Shown: piece by piece, positions 31,764 through 41,567 of the stretch | How positions within the stretch are numbered: position 1 is the first letter of the stretch | Layout of the letters: each line of letters starts with the position of its first letter | NCBI GenBank assembly: GCA_023391635.1 | Contig: JAEWAQ010000024.1 | Span: forward strand, 15,678-79,677 | Length of the DNA: 64,000 nt | Direction of reading: 5' to 3' | DNA from: Bacillota bacterium | GTDB lineage: Bacteria; Bacillota; Bacilli; Paenibacillales; Paenibacillaceae | Translations under genes and position numbers: made by a program | Notes under the pieces: generated by a model | Database searches by the model: none | What the model was told of the DNA's origin: nothing | The model's input: only the letters and a program-made list of their open reading frames with translations

Positions 31764-34223
31764 TCAGCCTGCTACGATGTTGACGAGTTTGCCTTTCACC
31801 GCGATCACCTTGCGCACCGTCTTGCCTTCCAGCAGCGCCTTGACTTTATCCAGCGACATCGCCGCCGCCTGCATGCCCGCTTCGTCCAGATCGGACGGGA
31901 TGCTGATACGGTCGGCGATTTTGCCGTTCACTTGAACCGCAATCTCGACTTCCGCATCGACGGTCAACGCCGGATCGTACACCGGCCACGGCGCGTAGGA
32001 GACCGACTCCCGGTGCCCCAGCCGCTCCCACAACTCCTCGGCGATGTGGGGTGCGATCGGCGACAGCATCTGAACGAAGTTCTCCATCGCCTGCTTCGGC
32101 AGCTCTTCCGCCTTGTACGCCTCGTTGACGAAGATCATGAGCTGGCTGATCGCCGTGTTGAAGCGCAGCCCCTCGTAATCCTCCGTCAGCTTCTTGATCG
32201 TCTTGTGCCACGTGCGGCGGAACGATTCCGAACCTGCGGCATCCCGGATCTTCTCGTTCAATCTCACGTCGTCGCCAACGAACAACCGCCACACGCGGGC
32301 AAGGAACCGGTGCACGCCTTCCACGCCGTTCGTGCTCCAAGGCTTCGTCGCCTCCAGCGGGCCCATAAACATCTCGTACACCCTCAGCGTATCGGCCCCG
32401 AACTCGTTCACGATTTCGTCCGGATTGATGACGTTGCCGCGCGACTTCGACATCTTCTCATTGTTCGTGCCCAGAATCATGCCCTGATTGACGAGCTTGT
32501 GGAACGGCTCCTTCGTCGACACGACACCGATATCGTACAGCACCTTGTGCCAGAACCGCGCATACAGCAGGTGCAGCACCGCGTGCTCCGCTCCGCCGAT
32601 ATACAGATCGACCGGCAGCCATTCTCGCTGCTTCTCCGGCGAGCAGATCTCCTTGTCGTTGTGCGGATCGATAAATCGCAAATAGTACCAGCAACTGCCG
32701 GCCCACTGCGGCATCGTGTTCGTCTCGCGGCGCGCCTTGCGGCCGGTGCGCGGGTCCACGACTTCAAGCCATTCGTGCACGTTCGCCAGTGGCGACTCGC
32801 CCGTCCCGGACGGCTCGATCGCGTCGATGTCCGGCAGCAGCAGCGGCAACTCTTCCTCCGGCACCGTCTCCATCGTGCCGTCTTCGAAATGCAGCACTGG
32901 AATCGGCTCGCCCCAATAACGCTGGCGGCTGAACAGCCAGTCGCGCAGCCGGTAGGTGACTTTACCGTGGCCTTTGCCGTGCTTCTCCAGCCACTCGATC
33001 ATCGCGCGAATCGCATCCGGCGTAGACAACCCGTTCAGGAAATCGGAGTTCACGTGCGCGCCGTCACCGGTATAAGCCGCTTCCTCCAGGTTGCCGCCTT
33101 GCACGACCTCCACGACCGGCAGCCCGAACTTCCGGGCAAACTCCCAGTCGCGCTCATCGTGACCCGGTACCGCCATGATGGCGCCCGTACCGTAGCCTCC
33201 AAGCACGTAGTCGGCGATCCAGATTGGCACTTGCGCCCCGTTCACCGGATTGATCGCATACGCGCCAGTGAATACACCGGTCTTGTCTTTCGCCAGGTCC
33301 GTGCGCTCCAGGTCGCTCTTGTGCGCTGCCTGGTCCACATACGATTCAACCGCAGCCCGCTGTTCCGCCGACGCGATCTTCGCCACCAGCTCGTGCTCGG
33401 GCGCGAGCACGCAGTAAGTCGCGCCGAACAGCGTATCCGGCCGTGTCGTGAACACGGTCAGCGCCGCGTTGTGGCCGTCTATCGCGAACGTCACTTCCGC
33501 GCCGGTCGACTTGCCGATCCAGTTGCGCTGCATGTCCTTGATGCTCTCCGACCAGTCGAGCTCCTCCAGGTCGTCCAGCAGGCGCTCCGCATATTCGGTA
33601 ATCTTCAACATCCATTGCCGCATCGGCTTGCGGATGACAGGGTGCCCGCCGCGTTCGCTGAGGCCGTCGATGACTTCCTCATTCGCCAGCACCGTCCCGA
33701 GCGCCGGACACCAGTTCACCGGCACTTCCGCGACGTAAGCCAATCCCCGCTTATACAGCTGGATGAAGATCCATTGCGTCCACTTGTAGTAATCCGGGTC
33801 CGTCGTGCTGAACTCGCGGTCCCAGTCGTAGGAGAAGCCCAGCGACTTGATCTGGCGGCGGAAATTGTCGATGTTCTCGAATGTAATCTCCCGCGGATGG
33901 CGACCGGTCTGCAAAGCGTACTGCTCCGCCGGCAATCCGAAAGCGTCCCACCCCATCGGGTGCAGCACGTTGAAACCGCGCATCCGCTTGTAGCGGCTGA
34001 CGATGTCGGTCGCCGTATACCCTTCCGGATGGCCGACGTGCAATCCCGCTCCCGACGGATACGGGAACATATCGAGCGCGTAAAACTTCGGTTTGCCCGC
34101 CTCTTCAAGCGTGCGGAATGTCTTGTTCGCATCCCAGTATTGCTGCCACCTAGGCTCGATCGCCTGTGCGTTGTAACCATGGCTGTGGCTCTGGCTGCCG
34201 GCTTGCTCGCTCTTCTGACTCAT
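31764..34223 (-). CDS. leuS: Leucyl-tRNA synthetase
   Basis: 819-residue class I synthetase charging tRNA-Leu. The HIGH-type motif is HVGHPEGY and the KMSKS loop is NEKMSKSRGN. The editing (CP1) domain includes TTRPDTLFGATY and the GTGAIMAVPGHDERD pocket. A C-terminal anticodon-binding region and LeuRS tail complete it. Two start codons are possible (34229 and 34223); 34223 is preferred because AAAGGAG then lies about 10 nt upstream rather than 4. Preceded by a leucine T-box leader. Convergent with comER. Confidence 0.97.
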   Translation of the reverse strand: MSQKSEQAGSQSHSHGYNAQAIEPRWQQYWDANKTFRTLEEAGKPKFYALDMFPYPSGAGLHVGHPEGYTATDIVSRYKRMRGFNVLHPMGWDAFGLPAEQYALQTGRHPREITFENIDNFRRQIKSLGFSYDWDREFSTTDPDYYKWTQWIFIQLYKRGLAYVAEVPVNWCPALGTVLANEEVIDGLSERGGHPVIRKPMRQWMLKITEYAERLLDDLEELDWSESIKDMQRNWIGKSTGAEVTFAIDGHNAALTVFTTRPDTLFGATYCVLAPEHELVAKIASAEQRAAVESYVDQAAHKSDLERTDLAKDKTGVFTGAYAINPVNGAQVPIWIADYVLGGYGTGAIMAVPGHDERDWEFARKFGLPVVEVVQGGNLEEAAYTGDGAHVNSDFLNGLSTPDAIRAMIEWLEKHGKGHGKVTYRLRDWLFSRQRYWGEPIPVLHFEDGTMETVPEEELPLLLPDIDAIEPSGTGESPLANVHEWLEVVDPRTGRKARRETNTMPQWAGSCWYYLRFIDPHNDKEICSPEKQREWLPVDLYIGGAEHAVLHLLYARFWHKVLYDIGVVSTKEPFHKLVNQGMILGTNNEKMSKSRGNVINPDEIVNEFGADTLRVYEMFMGPLEATKPWSTNGVEGVHRFLARVWRLFVGDDVRLNEKIRDAAGSESFRRTWHKTIKKLTEDYEGLRFNTAISQLMIFVNEAYKAEELPKQAMENFVQMLSPIAPHIAEELWERLGHRESVSYAPWPVYDPALTVDAEVEIAVQVNGKIADRISIPSDLDEAGMQAAAMSLDKVKALLEGKTVRKVIAVKGKLVNIVAG

Positions 34224-34261
34224 GATCATCTGTCTCCTTTAAACTTATCGTTGACGTCGAA

Positions 34262-34543
34262 AATACGAAAACTCCCGCCCCTAGCGAATATCGCTAGGGA
34301 CGGGAGTCGATTCCCGTGGTACCACCCTAGTTGGCGTCTCCCTGCTTGGGATGACCGCCCACTTGTTCCCCGTAACGCGGGGCTGCGTCGCACTTGGCAG
34401 ATCGATGCCGTCATCCGGCCGCATCCGGTTCATGCGAAGGCTCCGAGGCGAGTTCACCGCTTGCATCCGCCGGGTTCCAGCCTTGCCCGGCTCTCTGGAG
34501 GATGCGTGCCAGCTACTGCTCCTGTTCACAGCCTGAAAGATAT
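34262..34543 (-). ncRNA. T-box leader (leucine) of leuS
   Basis: The T-box sequence AGGGTGGTACCACGG lies at plus 34313-34327, and a strong terminator hairpin with a 17-nt arm (34271-34287 against 34291-34307) is followed by TTTTCG. The specifier region GTGAACTCGCC presents CUC, a leucine codon, at 34450-34452. UGGU in the T-box fits an ACCA acceptor end, correct for tRNA-Leu. Uncharged tRNA-Leu should favour antitermination and raise leuS expression. Confidence 0.95.
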
Positions 34544-34549
34544 GCCCTG

Positions 34550-34579
34550 ATTATAGCCATCCGATGCAAAAGATGTCAA
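34550..34579 (-). promoter_or_regulatory. Promoter of the leuS T-box leader
   Basis: TTGACA (plus 34574-34579), 18-nt spacer, TATAAT (plus 34550-34555) on the minus strand. Confidence 0.85.
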
Positions 34580-34673
34580 GTGGTTGACGTTTGACAGGTT
34601 GTCGATCGCAGGTCGGTGGCGCGGGTTGCTGCATGGTTGGCGGCCGATTGTATAGGTGTCAATGCACCGCCTT

Positions 34674-35294
34674 CTACGGCGCAATGCCCGACCAAAACAA
34701 GGCCACGACCTGATCCGGCAGTGCAGGCCCGCCTTGCAGCGCATGTTGCAGCTGCTTCGCACGATTGCCTGTCAGCAGCAGCGAAGAGAACGCATAAGCC
34801 AGCAGATCGGGATGCGCTCCGCTCGCGATTTGGCCGTCCGCCTGGCAACGCCGGAACCCGTCCGCCAACGCCGCGTGAATCAGGCGTTCCGCCTGTCGAA
34901 TCTCGTCCCGTTGCTCCTCCATGAGCGCCGCAGCCGCTTCTTGCAGCAAAGCCTCGATTTCCATATGCGAATGGGACATTCTGGCCGCCGCCAGCTTCTC
35001 GAGCCGGCTGCGGAACGGCGCCGGCTCCGCCAAAATCGCTGCGGTGACAGCGGAGATCCGCTTCATCGTAGCGACCACGGCCGCCGTGAACAGCACCGGC
35101 TTGCTGGCGAAATAATAATAGACCGAAGCTTTGGTCACGCCCGCCTGTTCGGCGATCTGTTGGACCGAGACCGGCTCGTACCCGCTCTGCAGGAACAAAC
35201 GGGCTGCCGCCAGCAGCACCGTATCCCGGGTGGCATCCGTCCGTTCGCCGCTTTTCGGCCTGCCCGGCGTTCTTTTCGGAAGTCTGGTTGGCAT
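34674..35294 (-). CDS. TetR-family regulator
   Basis: 206 residues. N-terminal TetR helix-turn-helix (about 22-68, TRDTVLLAAARLFLQSGY and VQQIAEQAGVTKASVYYYF), then a variable all-helical ligand domain. ATG at 35294 with GGAGG upstream. Divergent from the MMPL transporter, with an 18-bp near-palindrome between them, so it probably represses the transporter until a drug or lipid-like ligand binds. Ligand unknown. Confidence 0.9.
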   Translation of the reverse strand: MPTRLPKRTPGRPKSGERTDATRDTVLLAAARLFLQSGYEPVSVQQIAEQAGVTKASVYYYFASKPVLFTAAVVATMKRISAVTAAILAEPAPFRSRLEKLAAARMSHSHMEIEALLQEAAAALMEEQRDEIRQAERLIHAALADGFRRCQADGQIASGAHPDLLAYAFSSLLLTGNRAKQLQHALQGGPALPDQVVALFWSGIAP

Positions 35295-35327
35295 GGGCAC
35301 GCCTCCTCGCTTTACATGTCCTCCACA

Positions 35328-35345
35328 GTTTACGATATCGTGAAC
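35328..35345. promoter_or_regulatory. Candidate TetR operator
   Basis: GTTTACGAT-ATCGTGAAC, an 18-bp palindrome with one mismatch, in the divergent intergenic region 34 bp before the tetR start. A TATAAT for the MMPL gene lies further right (around 35380). Confidence 0.6.
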
Positions 35346-35452
35346 GTCCATGCCACCGCTTTAATATTAACCCGTGAGTATAATATAATGTAGTAGTATG
35401 TTCGTATTCGGAAAATGATCAGGTTGCGATCTGGCGGAGGGGAGATGGAAAT

Positions 35453-37669
35453 ATGGAAAATCGAGCAAGACGAAACGGCGGCATGACCGGAGGGTGGGGA
35501 CGGTGGGCGGTCGTGCTGATCTGGCTGGCTTTGGCCGGCGTGCTGCACGTCCTGCTGCCTGCCGTAGGCGATGAAAAAATCAACAATGCGCCAAACTTGC
35601 CGGATCAATCGCCGTCGGTTGTCGCCGAAGCCGTCGCGGAACGGGAGTTTCCGGGCAATGGGGACTTGCCGGCTCTGATCGTGTGGCACCGCGAAGGCGG
35701 CTTGACGGACGCCGATCTCTCCGGGATCCAGTCCATTGCCGAGCAGTTGACGGCTACCCCGGTGCCTTACCAGACAGCCGTGCCGCCGCTGCATCAATTG
35801 CCGCCGCAGGCGCTCAAAAGTCAACTGTCCGCGGATGGCAGTACATTGGTGGCGCCCGTCCTATTCGACCGTGGCGCGGATGCCGATCGGCTCAAGGAAG
35901 GCATCTCCGAGCTGCAATCGACAGCAAGCAAGCTGCTGGGCGCGGATCCGTTCGCAGCCGAATCTGACAGCGACGAGCACCCGCTGACAGCTCGCGTTAC
36001 CGGACCGGTCGGCATTACGATCGATGCAACGGGGCTGTTCATGAACGCGGACGTTTCGCTCATGATCGCCACCGTGCTGCTCGTGCTCATCCTGCTGCTG
36101 CTGATCTACCGTTCACCTCTGCTCGCCTTGATTCCGCTCATTGCCGTCGGCATCGTCTATATGACGCTCGATCCGCTGCTCGGATGGATGGCTCATGAGG
36201 GCTGGATCACCGTCGACGCGCAGGCGATCTCGATCATGACGGTGCTGTTGTTCGGGGCAGGCACGGATTATTGCCTATTCCTGATCTCGCGCTACCGGCA
36301 GCTGCTGCATGACGAACCGAATCCGTTCGCCGCCATCCGCCGGGCGTTGTCCGGCTCGGCCGGCGCCATCGCCATGAGCGGCCTGACGGTCGTGATCGCC
36401 CTGCTCGCCTTGCTGGCTGCACGATACGGCGCCGTTCACCGGTTTGCCGCGCCGTTCAGCATCTCGATCCTCGTCATGGGCATCGCCAGCCTGACGCTGG
36501 TTCCGGCCCTGCTGTCGATCTTCGGCCGAGCTTCCTTCTATCCGTTCGTCCCGCGTACGCCGCAGATGCAGGCAGAGCGTGCCATCCGGCGCGGCAAGCC
36601 GGTACCTGCCGAGCGTCCGGCACCGCGCTATCGCATCGGCACCGCCGTCATTCGCCGCCCCGTGACCATCGTCGTCTTGTCGGTCGTCCTGCTCGGAGCG
36701 CTGGCCGGGTTCGTGCCGCAGATCAAATTCACGTACGATCTCCTGTCGTCGTTTCCCGCGAACATGCCGTCCCGCGAAGGCTTCACCATCATCGAGGAGC
36801 AATATCCGCCCGGCGAGCTCGCGCCCGTGCAGGTTATCGTCGATACGCAAGGAAAAGATGCGGGCATCAAGGAATCTCTGGCCAAACTGCCGATCGCAGC
36901 CCAAATATCCGAGCCTGCCGCAGGCTTGGAGAACGACGATATCCAGTCGTATGAGCTGACGCTTGCCGTCAATCCGTACACAACCGAAGCTATGAATGCC
37001 GTGCCGGATATCCGTCAAGCCGCCGAGGCCGCGCTGGCTGCGGCAGGCGTCGATGCGCCGGACAGCCGAGTATGGATCGCCGGCCAGACAGCGGAGCAAT
37101 ATGACTCGAGGAAAGACATCACGCAAGATACGCGCACGATCATTCCGATCGTCATCGCCATGATCGCCTTGCTCCTTCTCCTCTACTTGCGCTCGATCGT
37201 GGCCACGGTCTATCTGGTGCTGACCGTCGTGCTCTCCTATTTTTCCGCGCTCGGACTGGGCTGGATCGTCCTGCATTACGCGATGGGCGTCGAGGCGATC
37301 CAGGGCTTGATCCCGCTCTACTCGTTCGTGTTCCTCGTTGCGTTGGGCGAAGACTATAACATTTTCATGATATCGAGCATTTGGAAAAAACGCCGGTCGA
37401 TGCCCCTCAGCCAAGCGATCCGCGAAGGCGTCGGAGAGACCGGTTCGGTCATCACGTCCGCAGGGCTCATTCTCGCCGGCACGTTCGCGGTGCTCGCGAC
37501 GCTGCCGATCCAGGTGCTCGTGCAATTCGGCTTGATCACGGCCATCGGTGTGCTGCTCGACACGTTCGTCGTGCGTCCGTTCGTCGTGCCCGCGATCACG
37601 CTCCTGCTCGGTCGCCTGGCCTTCTGGCCGGGAAAGCACGAACTGGTTGCCGAGCAAGCCGACAAGTGA
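35453..37669 (+). CDS. MMPL-family RND exporter
   Basis: 738 residues with the duplicated MMPL layout: one N-terminal helix, an extracellular domain (about 40-190), a five-helix bundle (about 195-350), another helix near 395 with a second extracellular domain to about 560, and a final helix bundle (about 565-725). Conserved transmembrane Asp-containing motifs are GAGTDYCLFLISRYR and ALGEDYNIFMIS, the proton-relay sites. Members export lipids, peptides or hydrophobic drugs. Divergent TetR gene suggests inducible efflux. The ATG at 35453 has GGAGG some distance upstream. Confidence 0.92.
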   Translation: MENRARRNGGMTGGWGRWAVVLIWLALAGVLHVLLPAVGDEKINNAPNLPDQSPSVVAEAVAEREFPGNGDLPALIVWHREGGLTDADLSGIQSIAEQLTATPVPYQTAVPPLHQLPPQALKSQLSADGSTLVAPVLFDRGADADRLKEGISELQSTASKLLGADPFAAESDSDEHPLTARVTGPVGITIDATGLFMNADVSLMIATVLLVLILLLLIYRSPLLALIPLIAVGIVYMTLDPLLGWMAHEGWITVDAQAISIMTVLLFGAGTDYCLFLISRYRQLLHDEPNPFAAIRRALSGSAGAIAMSGLTVVIALLALLAARYGAVHRFAAPFSISILVMGIASLTLVPALLSIFGRASFYPFVPRTPQMQAERAIRRGKPVPAERPAPRYRIGTAVIRRPVTIVVLSVVLLGALAGFVPQIKFTYDLLSSFPANMPSREGFTIIEEQYPPGELAPVQVIVDTQGKDAGIKESLAKLPIAAQISEPAAGLENDDIQSYELTLAVNPYTTEAMNAVPDIRQAAEAALAAAGVDAPDSRVWIAGQTAEQYDSRKDITQDTRTIIPIVIAMIALLLLLYLRSIVATVYLVLTVVLSYFSALGLGWIVLHYAMGVEAIQGLIPLYSFVFLVALGEDYNIFMISSIWKKRRSMPLSQAIREGVGETGSVITSAGLILAGTFAVLATLPIQVLVQFGLITAIGVLLDTFVVRPFVVPAITLLLGRLAFWPGKHELVAEQADK

Positions 37670-37685
37670 ACGGAACGGCTTGGCA

Positions 37686-37720
37686 GGCCGCGAGCATCCA
37701 TAGCAAGAATACTCGCGGCC
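37686..37720. terminator. Hairpin between convergent MMPL and aldo-keto reductase genes
   Basis: GGCCGCGAG (37686-37694) pairs perfectly with CTCGCGGCC (37712-37720). No clear T-tract, so termination is presumed from position. Confidence 0.5.
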
Positions 37721-37748
37721 CCAGCCTTGTCGCGCACAAGGAACGTTA

Positions 37749-38696
37749 TCACCTATCGTCCTGCAGATTCAACCAGCGAATTTCCTCCGTCGTCAGCGAC
37801 ACCTCCAGCGCCTTGGCGCTGGAGCGCAGCTCGGCCGCATTGGCCGGACCGATGAGGGCACAGGCGGGAAAAGGCTGATGCAGCACATACGCGAGCGCGA
37901 CCTGGTTGGCATCCGCTCCCTTGGCTTCGCCAAGCGCGGCCGCCCTGCGGTAACGCTCCCAGTTGTCTTCATTGTAGTAAACACGAACGATCTCCTCATT
38001 ATCTCGCCGGTCCGGGGCGTAACGGCCGGTGAAGAAGCCAGCCGCCTGCGACGACCAGGAAAGCAGCGGCAATTGCGTACGCTCATGCCAGGCCCTATCG
38101 TCCGCATTCACGGACACGCACCCCGCCCACCTCGGTTCGTTGGCTCTGGCCAGACTCAGATTGGGGCTGTTGCAGGCAAATCCGACCAACCCATGCGCAG
38201 CAGCATAGCCATTTGCCGCTTCCAGTCTTGCCGTCGTCCAGTTGGAAGCGCCCAGGGCCCGGCATCTGCCGGCTTCCAGCGGTTCCTGCAGCAGCTCCAC
38301 GATTTCGCCCACCGGCTTGTCCGGATCGTCCCGATGCAGCATGAAAATATCGGCATAGTCCGTCTGCATCAATTCAAGCGAATAGGTCAAATCTTCATCC
38401 ACGGCCGAGCGGGTCACCCGAGGTCCCTTGTCATCGTGGTGCGCGCCTTTGGCGATCAGCACCAGCCCGGAACGGTTGCGTCTGTCTTCCATCCACTTCC
38501 CGATGGCACCCATTCCGCGAGGCCCGTATACCCGCGCCGTGTCAATGGCATTGCCTCCGATTGCCGTATAAGCATCCAGCAGCTCGGCGGATACCTCCAT
38601 CCGCTCATCGCTCAGCAGCATCGATCCGAGAATCAATTTCGAGACCGGTTGGTCCAATCCGGCAATGACGATCGTTTCCATCTGTTGGGCAGCCAT
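37749..38696 (-). CDS. Aldo/keto reductase
   Basis: 315-residue TIM-barrel NADPH oxidoreductase. Barrel strands and catalytic residues are visible: NAIDTARVYGPRG (Asp and Tyr of the tetrad), VLIAKGAHHDD (Lys) and FMLHRDDPDKPVG (His). C-terminal coenzyme-binding ALIGPANAAELRSSAKAL. AGGGG precedes the start at 38696. It follows the Gfo/Idh/MocA gene by 49 bp in the same direction, so the two may form a sugar or polyol oxidoreductase operon. Substrate unknown. Confidence 0.9.
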   Translation of the reverse strand: MAAQQMETIVIAGLDQPVSKLILGSMLLSDERMEVSAELLDAYTAIGGNAIDTARVYGPRGMGAIGKWMEDRRNRSGLVLIAKGAHHDDKGPRVTRSAVDEDLTYSLELMQTDYADIFMLHRDDPDKPVGEIVELLQEPLEAGRCRALGASNWTTARLEAANGYAAAHGLVGFACNSPNLSLARANEPRWAGCVSVNADDRAWHERTQLPLLSWSSQAAGFFTGRYAPDRRDNEEIVRVYYNEDNWERYRRAAALGEAKGADANQVALAYVLHQPFPACALIGPANAAELRSSAKALEVSLTTEEIRWLNLQDDR

Positions 38697-38745
38697 CTGC
38701 TTATCCCCTTTCTCTCCGTCAGCTTGTAAGGCGCACCGTTAACGA

Positions 38746-39741
38746 TCAGAGTAAAATTCTTTCGCGTCGATGCGCCGATTGCAAGCACGCTTCCAGCAGC
38801 CGCATATTCCGAATGGCGTCTTCTGCCGGGAATGTCGGTTCTTTCTCGCCTGCAACGACGCGCGCAAACTCGTCGATCTCGCATTGATAGGCATTGACGC
38901 CGTCCGCTTGCACCTGCTGAACCTCTCCGGAACGGTGCACTTCAAAGCCGGCGTTATCGCTGCCGGTCAAGAAAGCGTACGGCACTAAAATTCGTCCTTC
39001 GGAACCTACGATTTCGAGCGTTTGCCGACCCGCCGTCCACATGCCGCAATCGAACGTCAACGCGATGCCGTCCGGAAATTCGACCAGCCCCGATGCCATC
39101 ATGTCGACGTTGTCGTGCTCCGGCGAGAACATCGCATGAACCGTTGCCGCCTCCGGTTCCCGGCCGACGATCAGCAGCGCGGCGCTAAGCGGATAACAGC
39201 CCACGTCATACAACGACCCCCCGCCCCATTCTTTACGGTATCGTATGTTCTTCATGTCGCCCGAATTGTTGAACGTGAACGCTCCTCTGACGGCACGGAG
39301 CGATCCGATTTCCCCCCTGTCCACGATTTGCCGAATCTGAGCGATTCGCGGATGATGACGGTACATGAACGCTTCAGCCAGATGAACGCCCGCCTTCGCG
39401 CACGCCTCGGCCATCTCTTCCGCTTGCCGGGCCGTCAGCGCCAAGGGCTTCTCGCATAACACATGCTTGCCCGCTTCAGCGGCACGGATCGCCCACTCCC
39501 GGTGAAGGTGATTCGGCAACGGGATGTAAACGGCATCGACCTCCGAGTCCGCCATTAATTCCTCATAACTCCCGTATGACCGGCTCACGCCAAACTTTTC
39601 CGCCGTTTTCCTGGATTTGTCCGAATTTCGGCTGGCAACCGCATGAATGACGCCCGTTTCAGACGACTGTATCGCCGGCATCACCGCATTTACCGCAATC
39701 CCGGCACAACCCGCGATGCCCCATCGAAGTTTGCTTTTCAT
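38746..39741 (-). CDS. Gfo/Idh/MocA-family oxidoreductase
   Basis: 331 residues. N-terminal Rossmann domain (LRWGIAGCAGIAVNAVMPAIQ), the EKPLALT motif with the catalytic-site Lys, HLAEAFMYRHHP in the C-terminal domain, and GGGSLYDVGCYPL, all usual for this family of sugar dehydrogenases. Start at 39741 with GGAGTG upstream. Divergent from an AraC-type regulator across an AT-rich gap. Probably oxidises a sugar or inositol-like compound; the substrate cannot be told. Confidence 0.9.
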   Translation of the reverse strand: MKSKLRWGIAGCAGIAVNAVMPAIQSSETGVIHAVASRNSDKSRKTAEKFGVSRSYGSYEELMADSEVDAVYIPLPNHLHREWAIRAAEAGKHVLCEKPLALTARQAEEMAEACAKAGVHLAEAFMYRHHPRIAQIRQIVDRGEIGSLRAVRGAFTFNNSGDMKNIRYRKEWGGGSLYDVGCYPLSAALLIVGREPEAATVHAMFSPEHDNVDMMASGLVEFPDGIALTFDCGMWTAGRQTLEIVGSEGRILVPYAFLTGSDNAGFEVHRSGEVQQVQADGVNAYQCEIDEFARVVAGEKEPTFPAEDAIRNMRLLEACLQSAHRRERILL

Positions 39742-39852
39742 GCCATCACTCCACCATTTGATAATATTATATTGTTATTTTAAGATTAGTACGGAGTTAT
39801 GTATATAATATTATATTGCATTTAGTATAACGATTTTGTTCTGGAGGTAAGC

Positions 39853-40692
39853 ATGAAAATTCACTTGACTCTCCCTCTGTTGGAGCCGAACCCCTTCCTT
39901 GTTTTTCCCGAATCCGTTGGACGATATCGGGATGAGCCGGATCACCGGGTGGAACGGGAAGCCGATACGTTTCCCTATTTCAACTTGCATTTTGTAAAAT
40001 CCGGCGAAGGCTGCGTGGAAGAAGACGGGCAGTGGCGCTCTGTGTACGCGGGGGATGCATTCCTTTATTTCCCCGAACAGCCCCAACAATACCGCACCAG
40101 CGAAAGCAATCCCTGGGACGTTTATTGGATGCATTTTTACGGCGATCGATTGATGGAGATTTTGACAGAGCAAGGCTTCCGTCGATTCACCATCTGGTCA
40201 ACCCGCCAAGAAGACGCGCTTGAAGCTTCTATGCAGCGTCTGATCCGCGAAGTGGACAACCGCAAGCTGTTTGACCCTGCGATTCTATCGACAGCCGCCT
40301 ATGGCGTATACGCAGCATTTATCGTACAGGCGGTGCCTCATCGGTTGAGCAGGAACCGTGATGCGATTGAAGCGATCCGGGAGCTGCTCCCCGCCATGCA
40401 GGAGGCAGCCAGTCAACCTTTCTCATTGGAGGACTGGGCGGCGAAGATCGGCGTGACGACTCATTACTTCTGCAAGCTGTTCCGAAAATCCACCCAAATG
40501 TCGCCGATGGATTTCATCACCCTATGCCGCATTCGCCACGCCAAACAACAGCTGATGGACGATCCGGCGCTTTCGATCGATGAAGTCGCCCGCCTGTGCG
40601 GCTACTCGAGCACGAGTTATTTTATTAAACGCTTCAAAGAAAAAGAAAGCGTGACGCCGGCAGCTTACCGCCAGCTTCACGCTTTCCGATAA
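39853..40692 (+). CDS. AraC-family transcriptional regulator
   Basis: 279 residues. An N-terminal cupin-type sugar-sensing domain (about 1-150) is followed by a C-terminal double helix-turn-helix (about 180-279; LEDWAAKIGVTTHYFCKLFRK and IDEVARLCGYSSTSYFIKRFK). ATG at 39853 with GGAGG upstream. It probably activates the divergent Gfo/Idh/MocA and aldo-keto reductase genes in response to a carbohydrate. The shared promoter gap is AT-rich and repetitive (several ATATTATATTG-like words). Confidence 0.9.
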   Translation: MKIHLTLPLLEPNPFLVFPESVGRYRDEPDHRVEREADTFPYFNLHFVKSGEGCVEEDGQWRSVYAGDAFLYFPEQPQQYRTSESNPWDVYWMHFYGDRLMEILTEQGFRRFTIWSTRQEDALEASMQRLIREVDNRKLFDPAILSTAAYGVYAAFIVQAVPHRLSRNRDAIEAIRELLPAMQEAASQPFSLEDWAAKIGVTTHYFCKLFRKSTQMSPMDFITLCRIRHAKQQLMDDPALSIDEVARLCGYSSTSYFIKRFKEKESVTPAAYRQLHAFR

Positions 40693-40706
40693 TTTCTATG
40701 GGGAGG

Positions 40707-40756
40707 GCAAAACCATTCGCAACAACTCTTCCGGAATTTCTGCGAATATGTTTTGC
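40707..40756. terminator. Hairpin between convergent araC-like and sortase genes
   Basis: GCAAAACCATTCGCA (40707-40721) pairs, apart from a bulge, with TGCGAATATGTTTTGC (40741-40756). It probably terminates from both sides. Confidence 0.6.
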
Positions 40757-40762
40757 ACATCG

Positions 40763-41548
40763 TCATTGCCGCTTGCGGGCGACAACAGCTAACCGACCGT
40801 CTTTGGTCGAGTATTCGCACGTAGACAGAACAATCAGCTTGTCGCCATATTGAGCTGTCACGCCGGTGTCATAAAGCGCCAGCTTGGCGATGTTTTGCAT
40901 ATACAATTCAAATTCGGAGGATGTTTGTACCTTGTCAATCTGGTAATATTTGAAAACTTCGTCCGTCTCGAGATATACCTTGGAAAGAATAACGGCAACA
41001 ATTTCATATTGTTCCTTTTCATACAGCGAACTGAACTGTAATGTAGCATGTTCCTTATAATAGCTTTCCTTTTTAAACTTCATCAACTCCGCAAACATTG
41101 CGCCGCTCTTCATGTGATGTCCGTGAATGAGCAATATGTCTGAATCGTCTATGTGGCTGCTTTCGTCCAGAAAAGGTAATCCGTTCTTGTTAATCTCTCT
41201 TTCGAAATCATGATTGAGATAAAACTCTCCATCCTGGTGGTTCTGCATTATCGGGTAATCGATGCGAGTGCCGTCTACGGTCAGCCAACCGACGATATCC
41301 GGATTTCGTTTGTACAGCGCTTGAAATTCGGGGAGCATGATCCGCTCTTGCGCCTTCTCGATAACAGGCGAGGGCGCCGCGGCACCCTCACCTGAATTCG
41401 GTTCTGTATCTATACTTCGCAACTGTGTCAGCTCTTCGATTTGCTTCTCTTGATCATAATTCCCAAGGTAAATTCTCGCCATCGAGACGAGCGAAAAAAC
41501 GAGTAATATCGAGAAAAGGGCGATAAGAATTTTTTTCATATTACTCAT
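40763..41548 (-). CDS. Class B sortase
   Basis: 261-residue membrane-anchored transpeptidase. N-terminal transmembrane helix (about 5-27), then the sortase barrel. The catalytic His is in LLIHGHHMKSGAMF (about 144), Cys in VLSTCEYS (244) and Arg most likely 252. The class B flavour is shown by the N-terminal helical lead (LPEFQALYKRNPDIVGWLTVDGTRIDYPI region). It lies 19 bp after the gene for a surface protein ending in VPKTG, so it is probably dedicated to that substrate. Some class B sortases, as in Clostridioides, accept XPXTG-type signals, which fits. Confidence 0.93.
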   Translation of the reverse strand: MSNMKKILIALFSILLVFSLVSMARIYLGNYDQEKQIEELTQLRSIDTEPNSGEGAAAPSPVIEKAQERIMLPEFQALYKRNPDIVGWLTVDGTRIDYPIMQNHQDGEFYLNHDFEREINKNGLPFLDESSHIDDSDILLIHGHHMKSGAMFAELMKFKKESYYKEHATLQFSSLYEKEQYEIVAVILSKVYLETDEVFKYYQIDKVQTSSEFELYMQNIAKLALYDTGVTAQYGDKLIVLSTCEYSTKDGRLAVVARKRQ

Positions 41549-41567
41549 CGTCTTACCGCCTTTCCCG

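Noticed and set aside
31737..34550. 937-codon open frame on the plus strand
   Set aside because: Shadow frame opposite leuS in GC-rich DNA; leuS is unmistakable on the other strand.
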